Assembly (NCBI RefSeq): GCF_900167025.1 | Contig: NZ_FUXC01000004.1 | Coordinates: 62,001 to 126,000 of the forward strand | DNA length: 64,000 bases | Direction: 5' to 3' | Origin: Treponema berlinense | Lineage (GTDB): Bacteria; Spirochaetota; Spirochaetia; Treponematales; Treponemataceae | Part shown: one piece after another, positions 42,300 through 51,679 of the stretch | Numbering within the stretch: the first letter of the stretch is position 1 | Layout of the letters: each line of letters starts with the position of its first letter | The notes under the pieces: model-generated | Seen by the model: only the letters and a program-made list of their open reading frames with translations | What the model was told of the DNA's origin: nothing | Database searches by the model: none | Position numbers and translations under genes: made by a program

Positions 42300-42333
42300 G
42301 AAAAAAAAATGCGATAAATTAAAATTTTACAAA

Positions 42334-43017
42334 TTACTGTTCGGTAAACAGAAAATTGTTGTAATTATTAGCAGAAGTTGGAGGATCATAAATAAAACGC
42401 TGATCCGAAATTCCCTGATTTATCGAATAATTTGAAAAATCAAACTGGAATTTTTCGTTTTGAGGCGTAATCGCTTCAATTCTGCGGATAAGCTTTGATT
42501 CCGGCAAAATTGCAAGGTTGATGTAGCGGAACGCTTCAGATGTATTGCGACGGCTCAAAACCAGTTTTACTACATTTTCAGTGCTTCCGTCTTCGAGAGG
42601 AACCGCTTCCTGTCCGCTTTCGTACGCAACAGAATAATACCTGCTCATTAAAGAAAGTCCCTGTGCAGTTGCAAGGCTTGCAGCGCTTCCTGTTCCAGAA
42701 GATTCAACTGTCTGATTTAAAATCGCAGCGGATTCAGGAAGATAAATCGTAAGCAAATCTCCGTTAAAACAGATTACCTGATTGTCTGGTTTTGTAAAAT
42801 CAATGCGCAAAAGATTTGGGCGTTTAAAATTTACATGGCCTTCCATCACTTTTTTTGCAGTCTTGATTGAAACATCGGCCTCATAATCTTCGATTTTTCC
42901 ATATTCTGCCGAAACATTCTGAAAAAAAGCCGCCGCGGTTAAAATTCCCTGAGCATAAACAGAAAATCCGGAAAAACAGGTAAAAATCAGCACCATCAAT
43001 ACAAATATTTTTTTCAT
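42334..43017 (-). CDS. lolA: Outer-membrane lipoprotein carrier LolA-family protein
   Basis: LolA shuttles lipoproteins through the periplasm. The 227-residue protein has a signal peptide (residues 1-22, ending VYA-QG). EDYEADVSIKTAKKVMEGHVNFKRPNLLRIDFTKPDNQVICFNGDLLTIYLPES matches the half-barrel strand order of LolA. It starts within the ftsH stop (TAATG), so they are one operon. Its role in a treponeme with many lipoproteins is plausible. It is distinct from the PF17131 protein at 9012-9836. Confidence 0.88.
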   Translation of the reverse strand: MKKIFVLMVLIFTCFSGFSVYAQGILTAAAFFQNVSAEYGKIEDYEADVSIKTAKKVMEGHVNFKRPNLLRIDFTKPDNQVICFNGDLLTIYLPESAAILNQTVESSGTGSAASLATAQGLSLMSRYYSVAYESGQEAVPLEDGSTENVVKLVLSRRNTSEAFRYINLAILPESKLIRRIEAITPQNEKFQFDFSNYSINQGISDQRFIYDPPTSANNYNNFLFTEQ

Positions 43018-45194
43018 TATTTTTCCTCATCAGTTGAAGTTGTGTTTTCTTCATTCAGTTTTGCCTGTTCTGCAAGTTCACGGCAATGAACTTCGCCCTT
43101 TACAATTTCGTAGAATTCTTTTCCGTCCATTGTTTCGATTTCAAGAAGGCGGTTTGCAATGAATTCAAGCAAATCTTTGTGTTCTTTCATCAATTCAACA
43201 ACATGAGCATAGCGTTCGTTCATTACGCGGGCAATTTCTTCATCGACATAACGCTGAGTTTCTTCCGAAAATTCACGGTAAATATTTGGATCCGCGCCCT
43301 GATGTCCCAAAACACCTTTTCCAAGCGTCATGTTTCTGAATTTGCTGGACATACCAAAATCTGTAATCATGCGTTTTACAAGGTCTGTCGCACGGGCAAT
43401 GTCGTTTGAAGCGCCTGTAGAAATGTCGCCGAGAACAACTTCCTCCGCAGCGCGTCCGCCAAGACAACTGTCAACTTCGTTTATAATATCGTTGCGAGTC
43501 ATAAAGTTTTTTTCTTCTTCTTCGCGATATTGTGTAAATCCGCCGACGCCATGGCTTCTCGGAACGACTGTAATTTTGTTGACCGGAGCAAAATCCGGAG
43601 TAAATGCGGCAACAAGAGCGTGTCCAGTTTCGTGAACAGAAACAAGGCGCATTTCTTTTTTGTTGTCTTTGCGGCTCTTCTTTTTAAGACCAATGCTAAC
43701 TTTGTCGATTGCTTCGTTAAAGTCTTCCATTGTTACTTTTTTGCGGCCGTTGCGGACTGCCATAAGAGCAGCTTCGTTTACAACGTTTGCAAGGTCTGCA
43801 CCGGCAAAACCTACAGTTCCGTGCGCAACAGAAACAAAATCAACGTCTTTATCGATTTTTACGTTTTTAGAGTGAATTCTCAAAATGTCTTCGCGACCTT
43901 TTACGTCCGGTTTTTCAACAGGAACCTGACGGTCAAAGCGGCCTGGACGCAAAAGCGCAGGATCAAGAATATCTGCACGGTTTGTGGCAGCAAGAATAAT
44001 AAGTCCTTTTTCGTTGTCAAAACCGTCCATTTCTACCAAAAGCTGGTTCAAAGTCTGCTCACGCTCGTCGTTTCCACCGCCATAACCGTTCATGCGGCTT
44101 TTTCCAAGGGCATCGATTTCGTCAATAAAAATAATGCACGGAGCTTTTTCGCGGGCCTGACGGAACAAATCGCGCACACGGCTTGCTCCGACACCAACAA
44201 ACATCTCTACAAAGTCCGAACCCGAAATACTAAAGAATGGAACTCCAGCTTCGCCGGCAACTGCACGCGCAAGAAGAGTTTTTCCTGTTCCCGGAGGACC
44301 AACGAGCAAAACGCCTTTTGGAATTTTACCGCCAATGTCAGTATATTTTTTTGGTTCTTTCAAAAAGTCAACAACTTCGACAAGCTCTTCTTTTGCCTCG
44401 TCAACGCCAGCAACATCAGAAAAGCGTGTTTTTACCTTGCCTTCTTCAACTGTCTTTGCACGGCTTCCGCCTGCTCCAAAAATTGAACCCATTCCACCCA
44501 TTCCGCTGCCCATTTTGCGGAAAATAAAGAAATACATTAAAAGGAGAATTCCAATCGGGAATGCAAAATTCAACAGAAGCTGAACAAACCAGTTTGTCTG
44601 TTTTATGATAAATTTATATTCAACATGTTTTTCGTTTAAAAGAGAAACAAAATCCTGCATTAAAACGCCAGTTGTCCGGTAGACTTTTCGGTTTTCGGTC
44701 TGAACCCTGCGAATTTTGTTCCATGGAAGCTGAGGCGATTTTAAAACTGAATCAGAAGTATCGCTTTGAGCTGAAGTTGTATTCTCGGCGACAGGAACTC
44801 CATATCCTGTAAATGAATTTTCGCCCATTTCGACATAGACAATTGTTCCGTCTTCTACAAGATTACGGAATTCCGAAAAAGGAATCGTGTTGTCGGCTTT
44901 TGGAAGCAAAAACATATTGATGAATGCAAGCGCAAGAACTGTAACGGCAAGCATTGTAAAAAATGGAAAGCGGGAAGGCTTTTTTCCACCGTTTTTGCCG
45001 CCATCTTCCGGTTCATCAATTGAAAGTTTAAAAAAACTATACGGATCAAAATCCTGAGGATTCTGCTTGTTTTCGTTATTTTTGTCTGCCGGCTTTTTTT
45101 CGGAGTTTTTTTTCTGTTTGTTTTCGTCTTTTTTTTCTTTTGGTTCCGGCACAAATGACGGTTTGTCCTGTTCGTTTTTCTGATCGTCGCTCAT
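43017..45194 (-). CDS. ftsH: ATP-dependent zinc metalloprotease FtsH
   Basis: FtsH degrades membrane and soluble regulatory proteins. The 725-residue protein has an unusual charged, Lys/Glu/Asn-rich N-terminal tail of about 70 residues, then TM1 ([19 protein letters not shown]), a periplasmic domain and TM2. AAA motifs: Walker A GPPGTGKT, Walker [34 protein letters not shown]. The protease site is HETGHA. GAGGA precedes the ATG. It heads an ftsH-lolA operon; short direct repeats lie in its leader. Confidence 0.97.
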   Translation of the reverse strand: MSDDQKNEQDKPSFVPEPKEKKDENKQKKNSEKKPADKNNENKQNPQDFDPYSFFKLSIDEPEDGGKNGGKKPSRFPFFTMLAVTVLALAFINMFLLPKADNTIPFSEFRNLVEDGTIVYVEMGENSFTGYGVPVAENTTSAQSDTSDSVLKSPQLPWNKIRRVQTENRKVYRTTGVLMQDFVSLLNEKHVEYKFIIKQTNWFVQLLLNFAFPIGILLLMYFFIFRKMGSGMGGMGSIFGAGGSRAKTVEEGKVKTRFSDVAGVDEAKEELVEVVDFLKEPKKYTDIGGKIPKGVLLVGPPGTGKTLLARAVAGEAGVPFFSISGSDFVEMFVGVGASRVRDLFRQAREKAPCIIFIDEIDALGKSRMNGYGGGNDEREQTLNQLLVEMDGFDNEKGLIILAATNRADILDPALLRPGRFDRQVPVEKPDVKGREDILRIHSKNVKIDKDVDFVSVAHGTVGFAGADLANVVNEAALMAVRNGRKKVTMEDFNEAIDKVSIGLKKKSRKDNKKEMRLVSVHETGHALVAAFTPDFAPVNKITVVPRSHGVGGFTQYREEEEKNFMTRNDIINEVDSCLGGRAAEEVVLGDISTGASNDIARATDLVKRMITDFGMSSKFRNMTLGKGVLGHQGADPNIYREFSEETQRYVDEEIARVMNERYAHVVELMKEHKDLLEFIANRLLEIETMDGKEFYEIVKGEVHCRELAEQAKLNEENTTSTDEEK

Positions 45195-45343
45195 TTATTC
45201 CTCAAAAATTTATAGTGTTGATAAAATCGTTGTATCGTAACGTCTTAAAATTTGCCAGACTTTCTAAAAAATTGCCAGAGGAAAATTTTAGATTGGCACA
45301 CTATAAATATAATAAAATTTGCATCATTATACAAACAGAAAAA

Positions 45344-45832
45344 CTACGCTTCGGCAACAAAATTTCCAGTTACTGCGGCAGTTGTTGAATAGATTGAACG
45401 CTTTCCAAAATATGGATTGGCATTATGAATTTCTGCAAGCTGTTTTTTTACGCTTTCGATGTGTTTTTTTAATAAATCCTGATTGAGTGCATTTTGAGCA
45501 AGAACTTTTCTCTGTAAATCTGCAAGTTCCGCCTGCATTCTTTTTACGCTGTTTTTATCTTCTGCGCCAAGTTCTGTTCCGTGCGAAACCGCGTTATACA
45601 TGCTTTGCATAGGTTCAATCACTTTCTGCAAATTTGAAATATTTGAAACAATCTGCTGTTCAAGTTCAGCATGAGCTACGAGCGCATCTCCGTCTTCTTC
45701 TTCAATCTTATTCTGCTGGCACTCAAGCACATGCAGATATTCTCTAAATTTATTGCGCTGCTGTTCAAGCAAAGTTCTAAAACGTTTTAAAACAGCAATT
45801 CTTTCGTCAATCTGTGCCTGAGTTAATTCCAT
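45344..45832 (-). CDS. FlgN-like flagellar chaperone
   Basis: The 162-residue protein is nearly all alpha-helical with coiled-coil heptads (residues about 5-60 and 95-135), as in FlgN, the chaperone for the hook-associated proteins FlgK and FlgL. The ending GKRSIYSTTAAVTGNFVAEA is low-complexity. GAGGGG precedes the ATG. It lies 3 bp after fliS, and the pair is behind a sigma-28-type promoter. FlgN families are very divergent, so the assignment rests partly on context. Confidence 0.72.
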   Translation of the reverse strand: MELTQAQIDERIAVLKRFRTLLEQQRNKFREYLHVLECQQNKIEEEDGDALVAHAELEQQIVSNISNLQKVIEPMQSMYNAVSHGTELGAEDKNSVKRMQAELADLQRKVLAQNALNQDLLKKHIESVKKQLAEIHNANPYFGKRSIYSTTAAVTGNFVAEA

Positions 45833-45835
45833 AAA

Positions 45836-46279
45836 TTACCCCTCGATATTAAGACCGCCACCAAAACCGGTGTTTACAGCATTTGACTGACTGTTTGCCG
45901 CCTGAACCCAAGCAGCAGACAGTTGATTAAGCATATTGAGGACAAATTCAATCTTTTTTTTGTCCTTGTTGATATTTGACGCCATAAGTTCACGGTTAAA
46001 ATAAATGTAAAGCGACATAAGGTTTGAAGCAATTTCTCCGCCAGCCGACATGTTAAGGCTTGCCTGAAGCTCACTGATTATATCCTGAGCCTTCATTATA
46101 TAATTTCCAAATTTTTCGATATTTTTTGCTTCGATTTTTGAATCTGAATCAAAACATTCCAATGCGTTGGTTAAATTTTTTATAGCGCCTTCGTAAAGCA
46201 AAACAACAAGCTTTCCCTGACTCGCTGTTTTTATTCCTGTGTTTTGATATGCCGCATAAGCATTGTTGATGAATCCCAT
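45836..46279 (-). CDS. fliS: Flagellar secretion chaperone FliS
   Basis: FliS binds flagellin C-termini and keeps them export-competent. The 147-residue protein begins with AYAAYQNTGIKTASQGKLVVLLYEGAIKNL, the family signature, and has the four-helix-bundle motifs ASNLMSLYIYFNRELM. A GGGAGG precedes the ATG. In spirochetes flagella are periplasmic, so the flagellins are exported to the periplasm. It leads the fliS-flgN-like unit. Confidence 0.95.
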   Translation of the reverse strand: MGFINNAYAAYQNTGIKTASQGKLVVLLYEGAIKNLTNALECFDSDSKIEAKNIEKFGNYIMKAQDIISELQASLNMSAGGEIASNLMSLYIYFNRELMASNINKDKKKIEFVLNMLNQLSAAWVQAANSQSNAVNTGFGGGLNIEG

Positions 46280-46347
46280 TTTTAGCCTCCCACATCTTAT
46301 AGAAGAGAATCTTTAAAAATGCAGTTTTAGAGATATTCTTCATTATA

Positions 46348-46374
46348 TTTTCGGCAAGTGAATTTTTTTGTTTA
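46348..46374 (-). promoter_or_regulatory. Sigma-28 (FliA)-type promoter of fliS
   Basis: On the minus strand TAAA (46374-46371), 15-bp spacer, GCCGAAAA (46355-46348), against the consensus TAAA-N15-GCCGATAA. Only one base differs. The start would lie near 46340, 60 nt before the fliS ATG. Confidence 0.75.
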
Positions 46375-46410
46375 GCAGGAAAGAAAGAAAAAAGTGTTTT
46401 AGAAAAATTT

Positions 46411-47010
46411 TTAAGATAAGTTTTTGGCGATTTTTCTAAAATCAGGCATATAGCGTTCTATATAGGAATAAAAATTTTTGTCGTGATAAATATACAGAAA
46501 ATGAGTCATTTCGTGAAAAACAACATAGTCTATACATTCCTGAGGAAAATTAAAAAGTTCCCAGGACAAGGTAATTGTCTTGTTTTTTGTGTTGCAGTTG
46601 CCCCACATTGAGTGCATTGACCGCCCTTTTACAGTAAATTCCGGCAACGCTTTTTTTTCAAAAAAAGAAGAAAGCCTGCCGGCGCTCTGCATAAAATTTT
46701 TAAGCGCAGATTTTTTCCACAAGGCTGAATACTTGAAATTGCTTTGTCCCCGGATTCTGTCGGAAGACAAAAAGCCCGACTTTGCCGCAACTCCGTCCGG
46801 ATTTAAGGAAGCGCTGTTTTGCCTTGATTTTTTTACTTTTTGAACACTTTTTTCAATCCAGTCTTTTTTTTCTTCGATAAATTTTTGAATTTTTTGTTCG
46901 CTTTCCAAAAAAGACGCAGTGCAGACAACTTCTCCAAAACGGTTTACGTGAAGACGGATTGAACGCATATTTTTGCGAATTATTTTGACTTTTATGCCGC
47001 TATTTTCCAA
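46411..47010 (-). CDS. YgjP-like metallopeptidase-domain protein (DUF45)
   Basis: The 199-residue protein has the zinc motif HEMTHFLYIYHD (HExxH plus a later His), in the DUF45/YgjP fold related to SprT and WSS1. It also has the family's IRKNMRSIRLHVNRFGEVVCTASF N-terminal strand. The TTG at 47010, with GGAG 6 bp upstream, gives a start ENSGIKVKIIRKN that fits the family; a more upstream TTG at 47049 would overlap the previous gene by 50 bp. Its function in bacteria is not settled. It overlaps the COG2426 gene by 11 bp. Confidence 0.82.
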   Translation of the reverse strand: MENSGIKVKIIRKNMRSIRLHVNRFGEVVCTASFLESEQKIQKFIEEKKDWIEKSVQKVKKSRQNSASLNPDGVAAKSGFLSSDRIRGQSNFKYSALWKKSALKNFMQSAGRLSSFFEKKALPEFTVKGRSMHSMWGNCNTKNKTITLSWELFNFPQECIDYVVFHEMTHFLYIYHDKNFYSYIERYMPDFRKIAKNLS

Positions 47011-47521
47011 AAATTGCTCCAGCCGCGCCAAAAACTCCGCAAGAAGCAAGGGTCATTACAACTGCCGCTAAGAAAACTCCGCTCAAAACAGCAAGAACGG
47101 TCTGGCGCGGCTTCATGTCGAGAAGGCTGGCAGCCAAAGTGCCTGTCCATGCGCCTGTTCCTGGCAATGGAATTCCGACAAACAAAAAAAGCGCAAAAAA
47201 CAAGCCGCTGCCAGCCTTTTGCTCAAGTTTTTCGCCGCCTTTTTTACCTTTTACAAGAAAAAAATTGCACAGTTTTCCAATGTATTTTTTTGAGCTTCCC
47301 CATTCAAGAAATTTTCTGGCAAAAAAATAGATAAACGGAACAGGAAGCATATTTCCGAGCATTGAAAAAAGATTTATTAAAACAATGTATTTTACAGAAA
47401 GAGATTCTTCGCCAAGCCCCAAAAAAGAAGAGACAAGGGCAACTCCGACAGGAATAGCGCCACGAAGTTCAATCAGCGGAATCATCGAAATAACAAAAAC
47501 AATAAGAAAGATTTTTAACAT
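47000..47521 (-). CDS. COG2426-family membrane protein (small multidrug export, PF06695)
   Basis: The 173-residue protein has four to five TM helices, with the family signatures IPLIELRGAIPVG at the start and FVGIPLPGTGAWTGTLAASLL near residue 115. The name comes from a proposed export role that is poorly tested. No ribosome site is present: TATATT (47533-47528) ends 6 bp before the ATG, and a perfect 11-bp inverted repeat covers the -10 and the start codon. It leads the YgjP-like gene. Confidence 0.85.
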   Translation of the reverse strand: MLKIFLIVFVISMIPLIELRGAIPVGVALVSSFLGLGEESLSVKYIVLINLFSMLGNMLPVPFIYFFARKFLEWGSSKKYIGKLCNFFLVKGKKGGEKLEQKAGSGLFFALFLFVGIPLPGTGAWTGTLAASLLDMKPRQTVLAVLSGVFLAAVVMTLASCGVFGAAGAIFGK

Positions 47522-47545
47522 TGTCCTAATATACAGGACAATGTT
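47517..47545. promoter_or_regulatory. Perfect 11-bp inverted repeat over the -10 and start codon of the COG2426 gene
   Basis: AACATTGTCCT (47517-47527), 7-bp spacer, AGGACAATGTT (47535-47545). The TATATT of the leaderless promoter lies in the spacer region, so a protein bound here would block the promoter; in RNA it cannot form because one arm lies upstream of the transcript. Confidence 0.7.
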
Positions 47546-47642
47546 TTTTTATAAAAGTGGTGAATTTTGTATTTGCTTATCGCTATAGTTTTGCGTAACT
47601 AAAATTTTGTTTTTTTGTTATATTTTATTGTAGTTTACAAAT

Positions 47643-47745
47643 GCTGACGGTGGACTTACGCCGGATGCGAAGGGCGCAGTTGGAGGCGAAGCCGCCAATG
47701 AGGGCTACCGAACCCGTAGCAGCCGGAAATTCGGGAAAATTCAGC
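47643..47745. other. Structured GC-rich element, possibly a divergent branched repeat
   Basis: It has closing arms GCTGA and TCAGC, hairpins GTTGGAGGC-GAA-GCCGCCAAT and GGCTACCGAACCCGTAGC, and the GGCGAAGCC loop seen in the repeat copies. Its ends differ from the eight clear copies, so membership is uncertain. It lies in the 284-bp gap between the COG2426 gene and the ABC transporter operon. Confidence 0.5.
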
Positions 47746-47805
47746 GCCAAGACAGGCAAAATTCGGATAAAAATTTGAATGCCGTCCAAAAAGAGGTAAA
47801 ATTAA

Positions 47806-48783
47806 ATGATTGAAGTTTGTAAGCTTTCAAAGCATTTTGGGAGTTTTAAGGCTGTCGATGAAATCACTTTTTCGATTCCGACAGGACAAATTGTTGGACT
47901 TTTGGGGCCAAATGGCGCCGGAAAATCAACGACGATGAGAATGATTACCGGTTTTTTGCAGCCGACTTCCGGTTTGATTAAGATTGACGGCAAAAATATT
48001 GAAGAAAACGCCGTCGAATGCAAGAAAAAAATCGGTTACATGCCGGAAAGCGCGCCCTTGTACGGCGAAATGATTGTTGACGATTATTTGCGCTATGTTG
48101 CCCAGATTCAGGGACAGAATCCTGACGAAAAAGTTCCTGTTTTGTGCAGGGAATGCGGACTTAAAGAAGTTATGCACAAAAATATTTCTGATTTGAGCCG
48201 CGGTTACAGGCAAAGAGTCGGACTTGCGCATGCATTGATGAACGATCCGGAAATTTTAATTTTGGACGAACCGACTTCCGGACTTGACCCGAACCAAATT
48301 GGCGAAGTGCGCGCACTGATTAAAGAAATCGGAAAAACAAGGACTGTCATTATTTCGACACACATTCTCGGCGAAGTGGAAATGATTTGCGACAGGGTTA
48401 TTATTATTTCTGGCGGAAAACTCGTCGCCGACAGTCCGACCGGAGAACTGAGGGAACGATACGGAACCAGCGCAAGTGTCTTTGTTGAAGTTTCTGGCTG
48501 CGGTTTTGAAAAACTCTCTGAAACATTGAAAAAAATTGACGGTGTTGGCGCCGTTACGGCGGAAAAAACGGAAAATGCGGGTCTTGGACACAACGAAAAA
48601 ACAACAGGAGTTCTTGTTCAGGTTAAAGATAATATTGAAATCAGGCCGCAGATTGCAGAGGCTGTGGGCAAGGCTGGTTTTGAACTTTATGAACTTTCGC
48701 TCAGAAGAAACAGTCTTGAAGATATTTTCCATACTCTGACGGAAGATTCGCCTGCAGAAAACGCATTAACCGAAAAAAAATAA
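47806..48783 (+). CDS. ABC transporter ATPase (GldA/CcmA-like)
   Basis: The 325-residue protein has Walker A GPNGAGKST, Q-loop YMPESAPLYGEM, signature LSRGYRQRV, Walker B LILDEPTSGLD and the His switch ISTHIL. It resembles GldA-type ATPases of ABC-2 exporters; the extra C-terminal 100 residues after the ATPase core are normal for this subgroup. GAGGT precedes the ATG. The next three genes form the same operon with the permease, a GldG-like protein and a DUF4340 protein. Confidence 0.93.
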   Translation: MIEVCKLSKHFGSFKAVDEITFSIPTGQIVGLLGPNGAGKSTTMRMITGFLQPTSGLIKIDGKNIEENAVECKKKIGYMPESAPLYGEMIVDDYLRYVAQIQGQNPDEKVPVLCRECGLKEVMHKNISDLSRGYRQRVGLAHALMNDPEILILDEPTSGLDPNQIGEVRALIKEIGKTRTVIISTHILGEVEMICDRVIIISGGKLVADSPTGELRERYGTSASVFVEVSGCGFEKLSETLKKIDGVGAVTAEKTENAGLGHNEKTTGVLVQVKDNIEIRPQIAEAVGKAGFELYELSLRRNSLEDIFHTLTEDSPAENALTEKK

Positions 48784-48796
48784 AGAGGATACAAAA

Positions 48797-49582
48797 ATGA
48801 CTGATATTTTAGAATCTAACAATCCGCTCTCCACAGCAAGTTCAACGGAAAAGACAAGTTCAAGGACAAAGGCAAAAAATCCGGCTTTTGTAATTATGTG
48901 CCGCGAATTAAAATCTTATTTTTCCAGCCCGATTGCTTATATCGTTACCGGACTTTTTACGCTGGCTTCCGGTTTTTTGTTTTTTAATACATTTTTTCTT
49001 GCAAACCGCGCAGAATTAAGACAGTTTTTTGGGCTCTTGCCGGTACTTTTTTCTTTTTTTATTCCAGCCCTTTCTATGAGGAGTTTTGCCGAAGAAAAAA
49101 AATCGACTTCTCTCGAAACCTTGCTCACTCTTCCAGTGACAGTTTTTGATGTTGTCGCAGGAAAATTTCTGGCTGTCTTTATTTCTGGTCTTGTACTTTT
49201 AATTCCTTCTCTTTTTTACGTTTTAACCTGCTTTATTTTTGGCTCTCCTGATGCAGGCCCGATTTTGGGCGGTTATCTCGGTTCAATTTTTTTAACAGCA
49301 GGTTTTAGCGCGATTGGAATTTTTGCTTCGAGCACAACGAAAAACCAGATTATTGCTTTTTTTGAGGCTTTTGCAATCTGCATAATTCTGACTCTGCTTT
49401 CAAATTTTGCGGTTTTTCTGCCGGCTTTTCTTGTAAGAACGGTGACTTACCTTTCTTCGCTAAGCCATTTTGAATCTATTTGCCGCGGAATTATCGACAG
49501 CCGCGACATTGTTTATTTTGTTTCGCTTACGGTTATCTTTTTTGCGCTGACTGTCCGCTCTGTAAAAAACGGTCAAAAATAA
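48797..49582 (+). CDS. ABC-2-type permease (GldF-like)
   Basis: The 261-residue membrane protein has six TM helices. The start has a Ser/Thr-rich cytoplasmic tail of 30 residues, then FVIMCRELKSYFSSPIAYIV, characteristic of ABC-2 permeases of the GldF/NosY type, and ALSMRSFAEEKKSTSLETLLTLPV, the permease coupling region. AGAGGA precedes the ATG, 13 bp after the ATPase stop. Confidence 0.9.
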   Translation: MTDILESNNPLSTASSTEKTSSRTKAKNPAFVIMCRELKSYFSSPIAYIVTGLFTLASGFLFFNTFFLANRAELRQFFGLLPVLFSFFIPALSMRSFAEEKKSTSLETLLTLPVTVFDVVAGKFLAVFISGLVLLIPSLFYVLTCFIFGSPDAGPILGGYLGSIFLTAGFSAIGIFASSTTKNQIIAFFEAFAICIILTLLSNFAVFLPAFLVRTVTYLSSLSHFESICRGIIDSRDIVYFVSLTVIFFALTVRSVKNGQK

Positions 49583-49615
49583 AAATTCTATAAAACTGGA
49601 GTTTAAAACAACAAT

Positions 49616-51679
49616 ATGAAAAAATTTATTGAATGGTTAAAAAGTCCAAAAAGCGACATTTTTCTCTTTTTAACTGCAATTATTCTTTTAAATCTTGTAT
49701 GCTCAAAGGCATTTTTCCGCCTTGACCTTACAGCCCCAAAATCTTATTCGCTTTCGCAGTCGAGCAGGCAGATTGTCAAAAATCTTGAACAACCGCTTTC
49801 GATAAAAGTATTTTTTACAAAAAATCTGCCGGCTCCCTACAACACAATCGATCAGTATATCCGCGATCTTCTGGTCGAATACAAAGGCGCTTCAAATTCA
49901 AATTTTTCCGCTGAATTTTTTGACATGGACAAAGAAGAAAATCAAAAAATCGCAAGAAATTATGGAATCTCTCAAGTTCAAATTCAAGAATTAAAGAACA
50001 ACGAAGTCGGCTTTAAGCAGGTCTGGATGGCTTTGACTGTAAGTTACGCCGACCGCACAGAAATAATCGACGGATTAAGTTCTGCCGACGGCCTTGAATA
50101 CACTCTCACAACCACAATGAGCCGTCTTATAAGCACAACTTCGGCTCTTGCAGGATTGCAGGGAAAAGCAAAGCTTACTCTCTATCTGACTAAAAAACTT
50201 GAGCAGTTCAACATAAACGGCCTCAAAAATCTTGAAAAAAACGTTTCTGCCGCATATAAATCTGTAAACGCGAAAAACATGGACAGAATCGAATTTGAAA
50301 CAATAGATCCTTCTGAGCAAGAAATTCCGGAACTTGTCGAAAAATACGGAATTCAAAGCCTGAACTGGCAGGACGCCGACGGCGAAAAAACTGGAGTTAT
50401 CGGGCTTGTTCTTGAATACGGACAGGAATTTAGGCTTTTGAACGTAAAAATGGCGCGTTCGTTTTTTGGAAACATAATTTCTGGAACAGACAGCATTGAA
50501 GACGAATTGAGCGAAAACTTAAAAAGCCTTGTTTCTAAACCAAATATTATAGGCTATGTGACAGGACACCGCGAACTCGACTACAAAAACGCACAGTCGC
50601 AGGTAAACGCGGCGGTTTTCAATTCAATTATTTCTGACCGCTACGAATTTAAGGATTTAAATTTAAAAGATGATGAAATTCCTTCCGGCATAAAAAGTGT
50701 CGTTATAAACGGCGCAAAAGAAAAATTTGAAGAAATTGAACTTTACAAACTCGACCAGTTTTTGCTTCGCGGCGGAAATTTAATTATTTTTGACGACCAG
50801 TTTGAAGAAGTTTATCCGCAGGGACAAAACGCATATTACCAGCTTCCGCAGTACAAACCTGTCGACAACGGTCTTGAAACAATTCTCTCAAAATACGGAA
50901 TTTCTGTCGGAAAAGATTACGTCATGGACGAAAACTGCTATGTAAACCAGGATCAGCGTTCAGGTTCAACTCCGCTCTACTTTGCTCCAGTGCTTCAAAA
51001 ATCAAACCTCGCAAAAAACAGCCCGATTACAAAAAATCTTGGCTATGTGATTATGCTTCAGAACAGTTCTGTCAACGCAGAAGACGCTCAAAAAAACGCA
51101 GACGCAAAAGTTACGGTTCTTGCTTCATCTTCTAAAAACAGCTGGATCGTCAAGGACAACGTTACAGCAATTCCTCAGATGATTCGAAAACCGGCCGACA
51201 AAAGCGCAATGCAAAGCCAAAACCTTGCAGTTCTCGTAGAAGGAAAATTCAAAAGTGCTTTTGAAAAAAATCCAGCAGAAGAGCAGAACGGCGAATTTAA
51301 TTTTACCGACCATTACGCAAAAAGCGTTCAAAACGGCAAAATTTTTGTGACAGGTTCTTCAAAAATCACAACGGGACAAGTCATGGACGAAAGCGGCAGA
51401 CAGCCGGTTGCAATGTTTGTGCGCAACGTCATCGATTACATGAACGGCGAAATTGATTTGTGTTCAATGCGGACAAAAGGCTTGAGCTTAAACACTTTAA
51501 AAGTTAAAAAAGGCATTTCGGCAGACATTGCAAAATATTTTAACGAATTTGGACTTGTAATTTTGGTTGCGCTGTGCGGTCTTGCAGTTCTTGCAAAAAT
51601 TACAGCTAAGAAAAAGGCAATCCGCGAAAAATACAATCCAGATGACAGCCGCGAAATTAAGACAGAGGAAACAAAATGA
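49616..51679 (+). CDS. GldG-like ABC transporter-associated protein (PF09822)
   Basis: The 687-residue protein has an N-terminal TM helix (about residues 17-36), a long extracytoplasmic region beginning FRLDLTAPKSYSLSQSSRQIVKNL, which is the PF09822 signature, and a C-terminal TM helix at about residues 640-660 followed by a Lys-rich tail. The family pairs with ABC-2 permeases; in Flavobacterium GldG is needed for gliding. Gliding is not implied here. TGGAG precedes the ATG. It overlaps the next gene by 4 bp (ATGA). Confidence 0.9.
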   Translation: MKKFIEWLKSPKSDIFLFLTAIILLNLVCSKAFFRLDLTAPKSYSLSQSSRQIVKNLEQPLSIKVFFTKNLPAPYNTIDQYIRDLLVEYKGASNSNFSAEFFDMDKEENQKIARNYGISQVQIQELKNNEVGFKQVWMALTVSYADRTEIIDGLSSADGLEYTLTTTMSRLISTTSALAGLQGKAKLTLYLTKKLEQFNINGLKNLEKNVSAAYKSVNAKNMDRIEFETIDPSEQEIPELVEKYGIQSLNWQDADGEKTGVIGLVLEYGQEFRLLNVKMARSFFGNIISGTDSIEDELSENLKSLVSKPNIIGYVTGHRELDYKNAQSQVNAAVFNSIISDRYEFKDLNLKDDEIPSGIKSVVINGAKEKFEEIELYKLDQFLLRGGNLIIFDDQFEEVYPQGQNAYYQLPQYKPVDNGLETILSKYGISVGKDYVMDENCYVNQDQRSGSTPLYFAPVLQKSNLAKNSPITKNLGYVIMLQNSSVNAEDAQKNADAKVTVLASSSKNSWIVKDNVTAIPQMIRKPADKSAMQSQNLAVLVEGKFKSAFEKNPAEEQNGEFNFTDHYAKSVQNGKIFVTGSSKITTGQVMDESGRQPVAMFVRNVIDYMNGEIDLCSMRTKGLSLNTLKVKKGISADIAKYFNEFGLVILVALCGLAVLAKITAKKKAIREKYNPDDSREIKTEETK

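Noticed and set aside
43530-44486. 318-residue frame opposite ftsH
   Set aside because: Antisense to a highly conserved gene; Cys/Phe/Asn-rich composition without any motif.
47643-47745. Known riboswitch or RNase P/tmRNA in the gap before the ABC operon
   Set aside because: None of the conserved cores of those RNAs can be found; only generic hairpins are seen.
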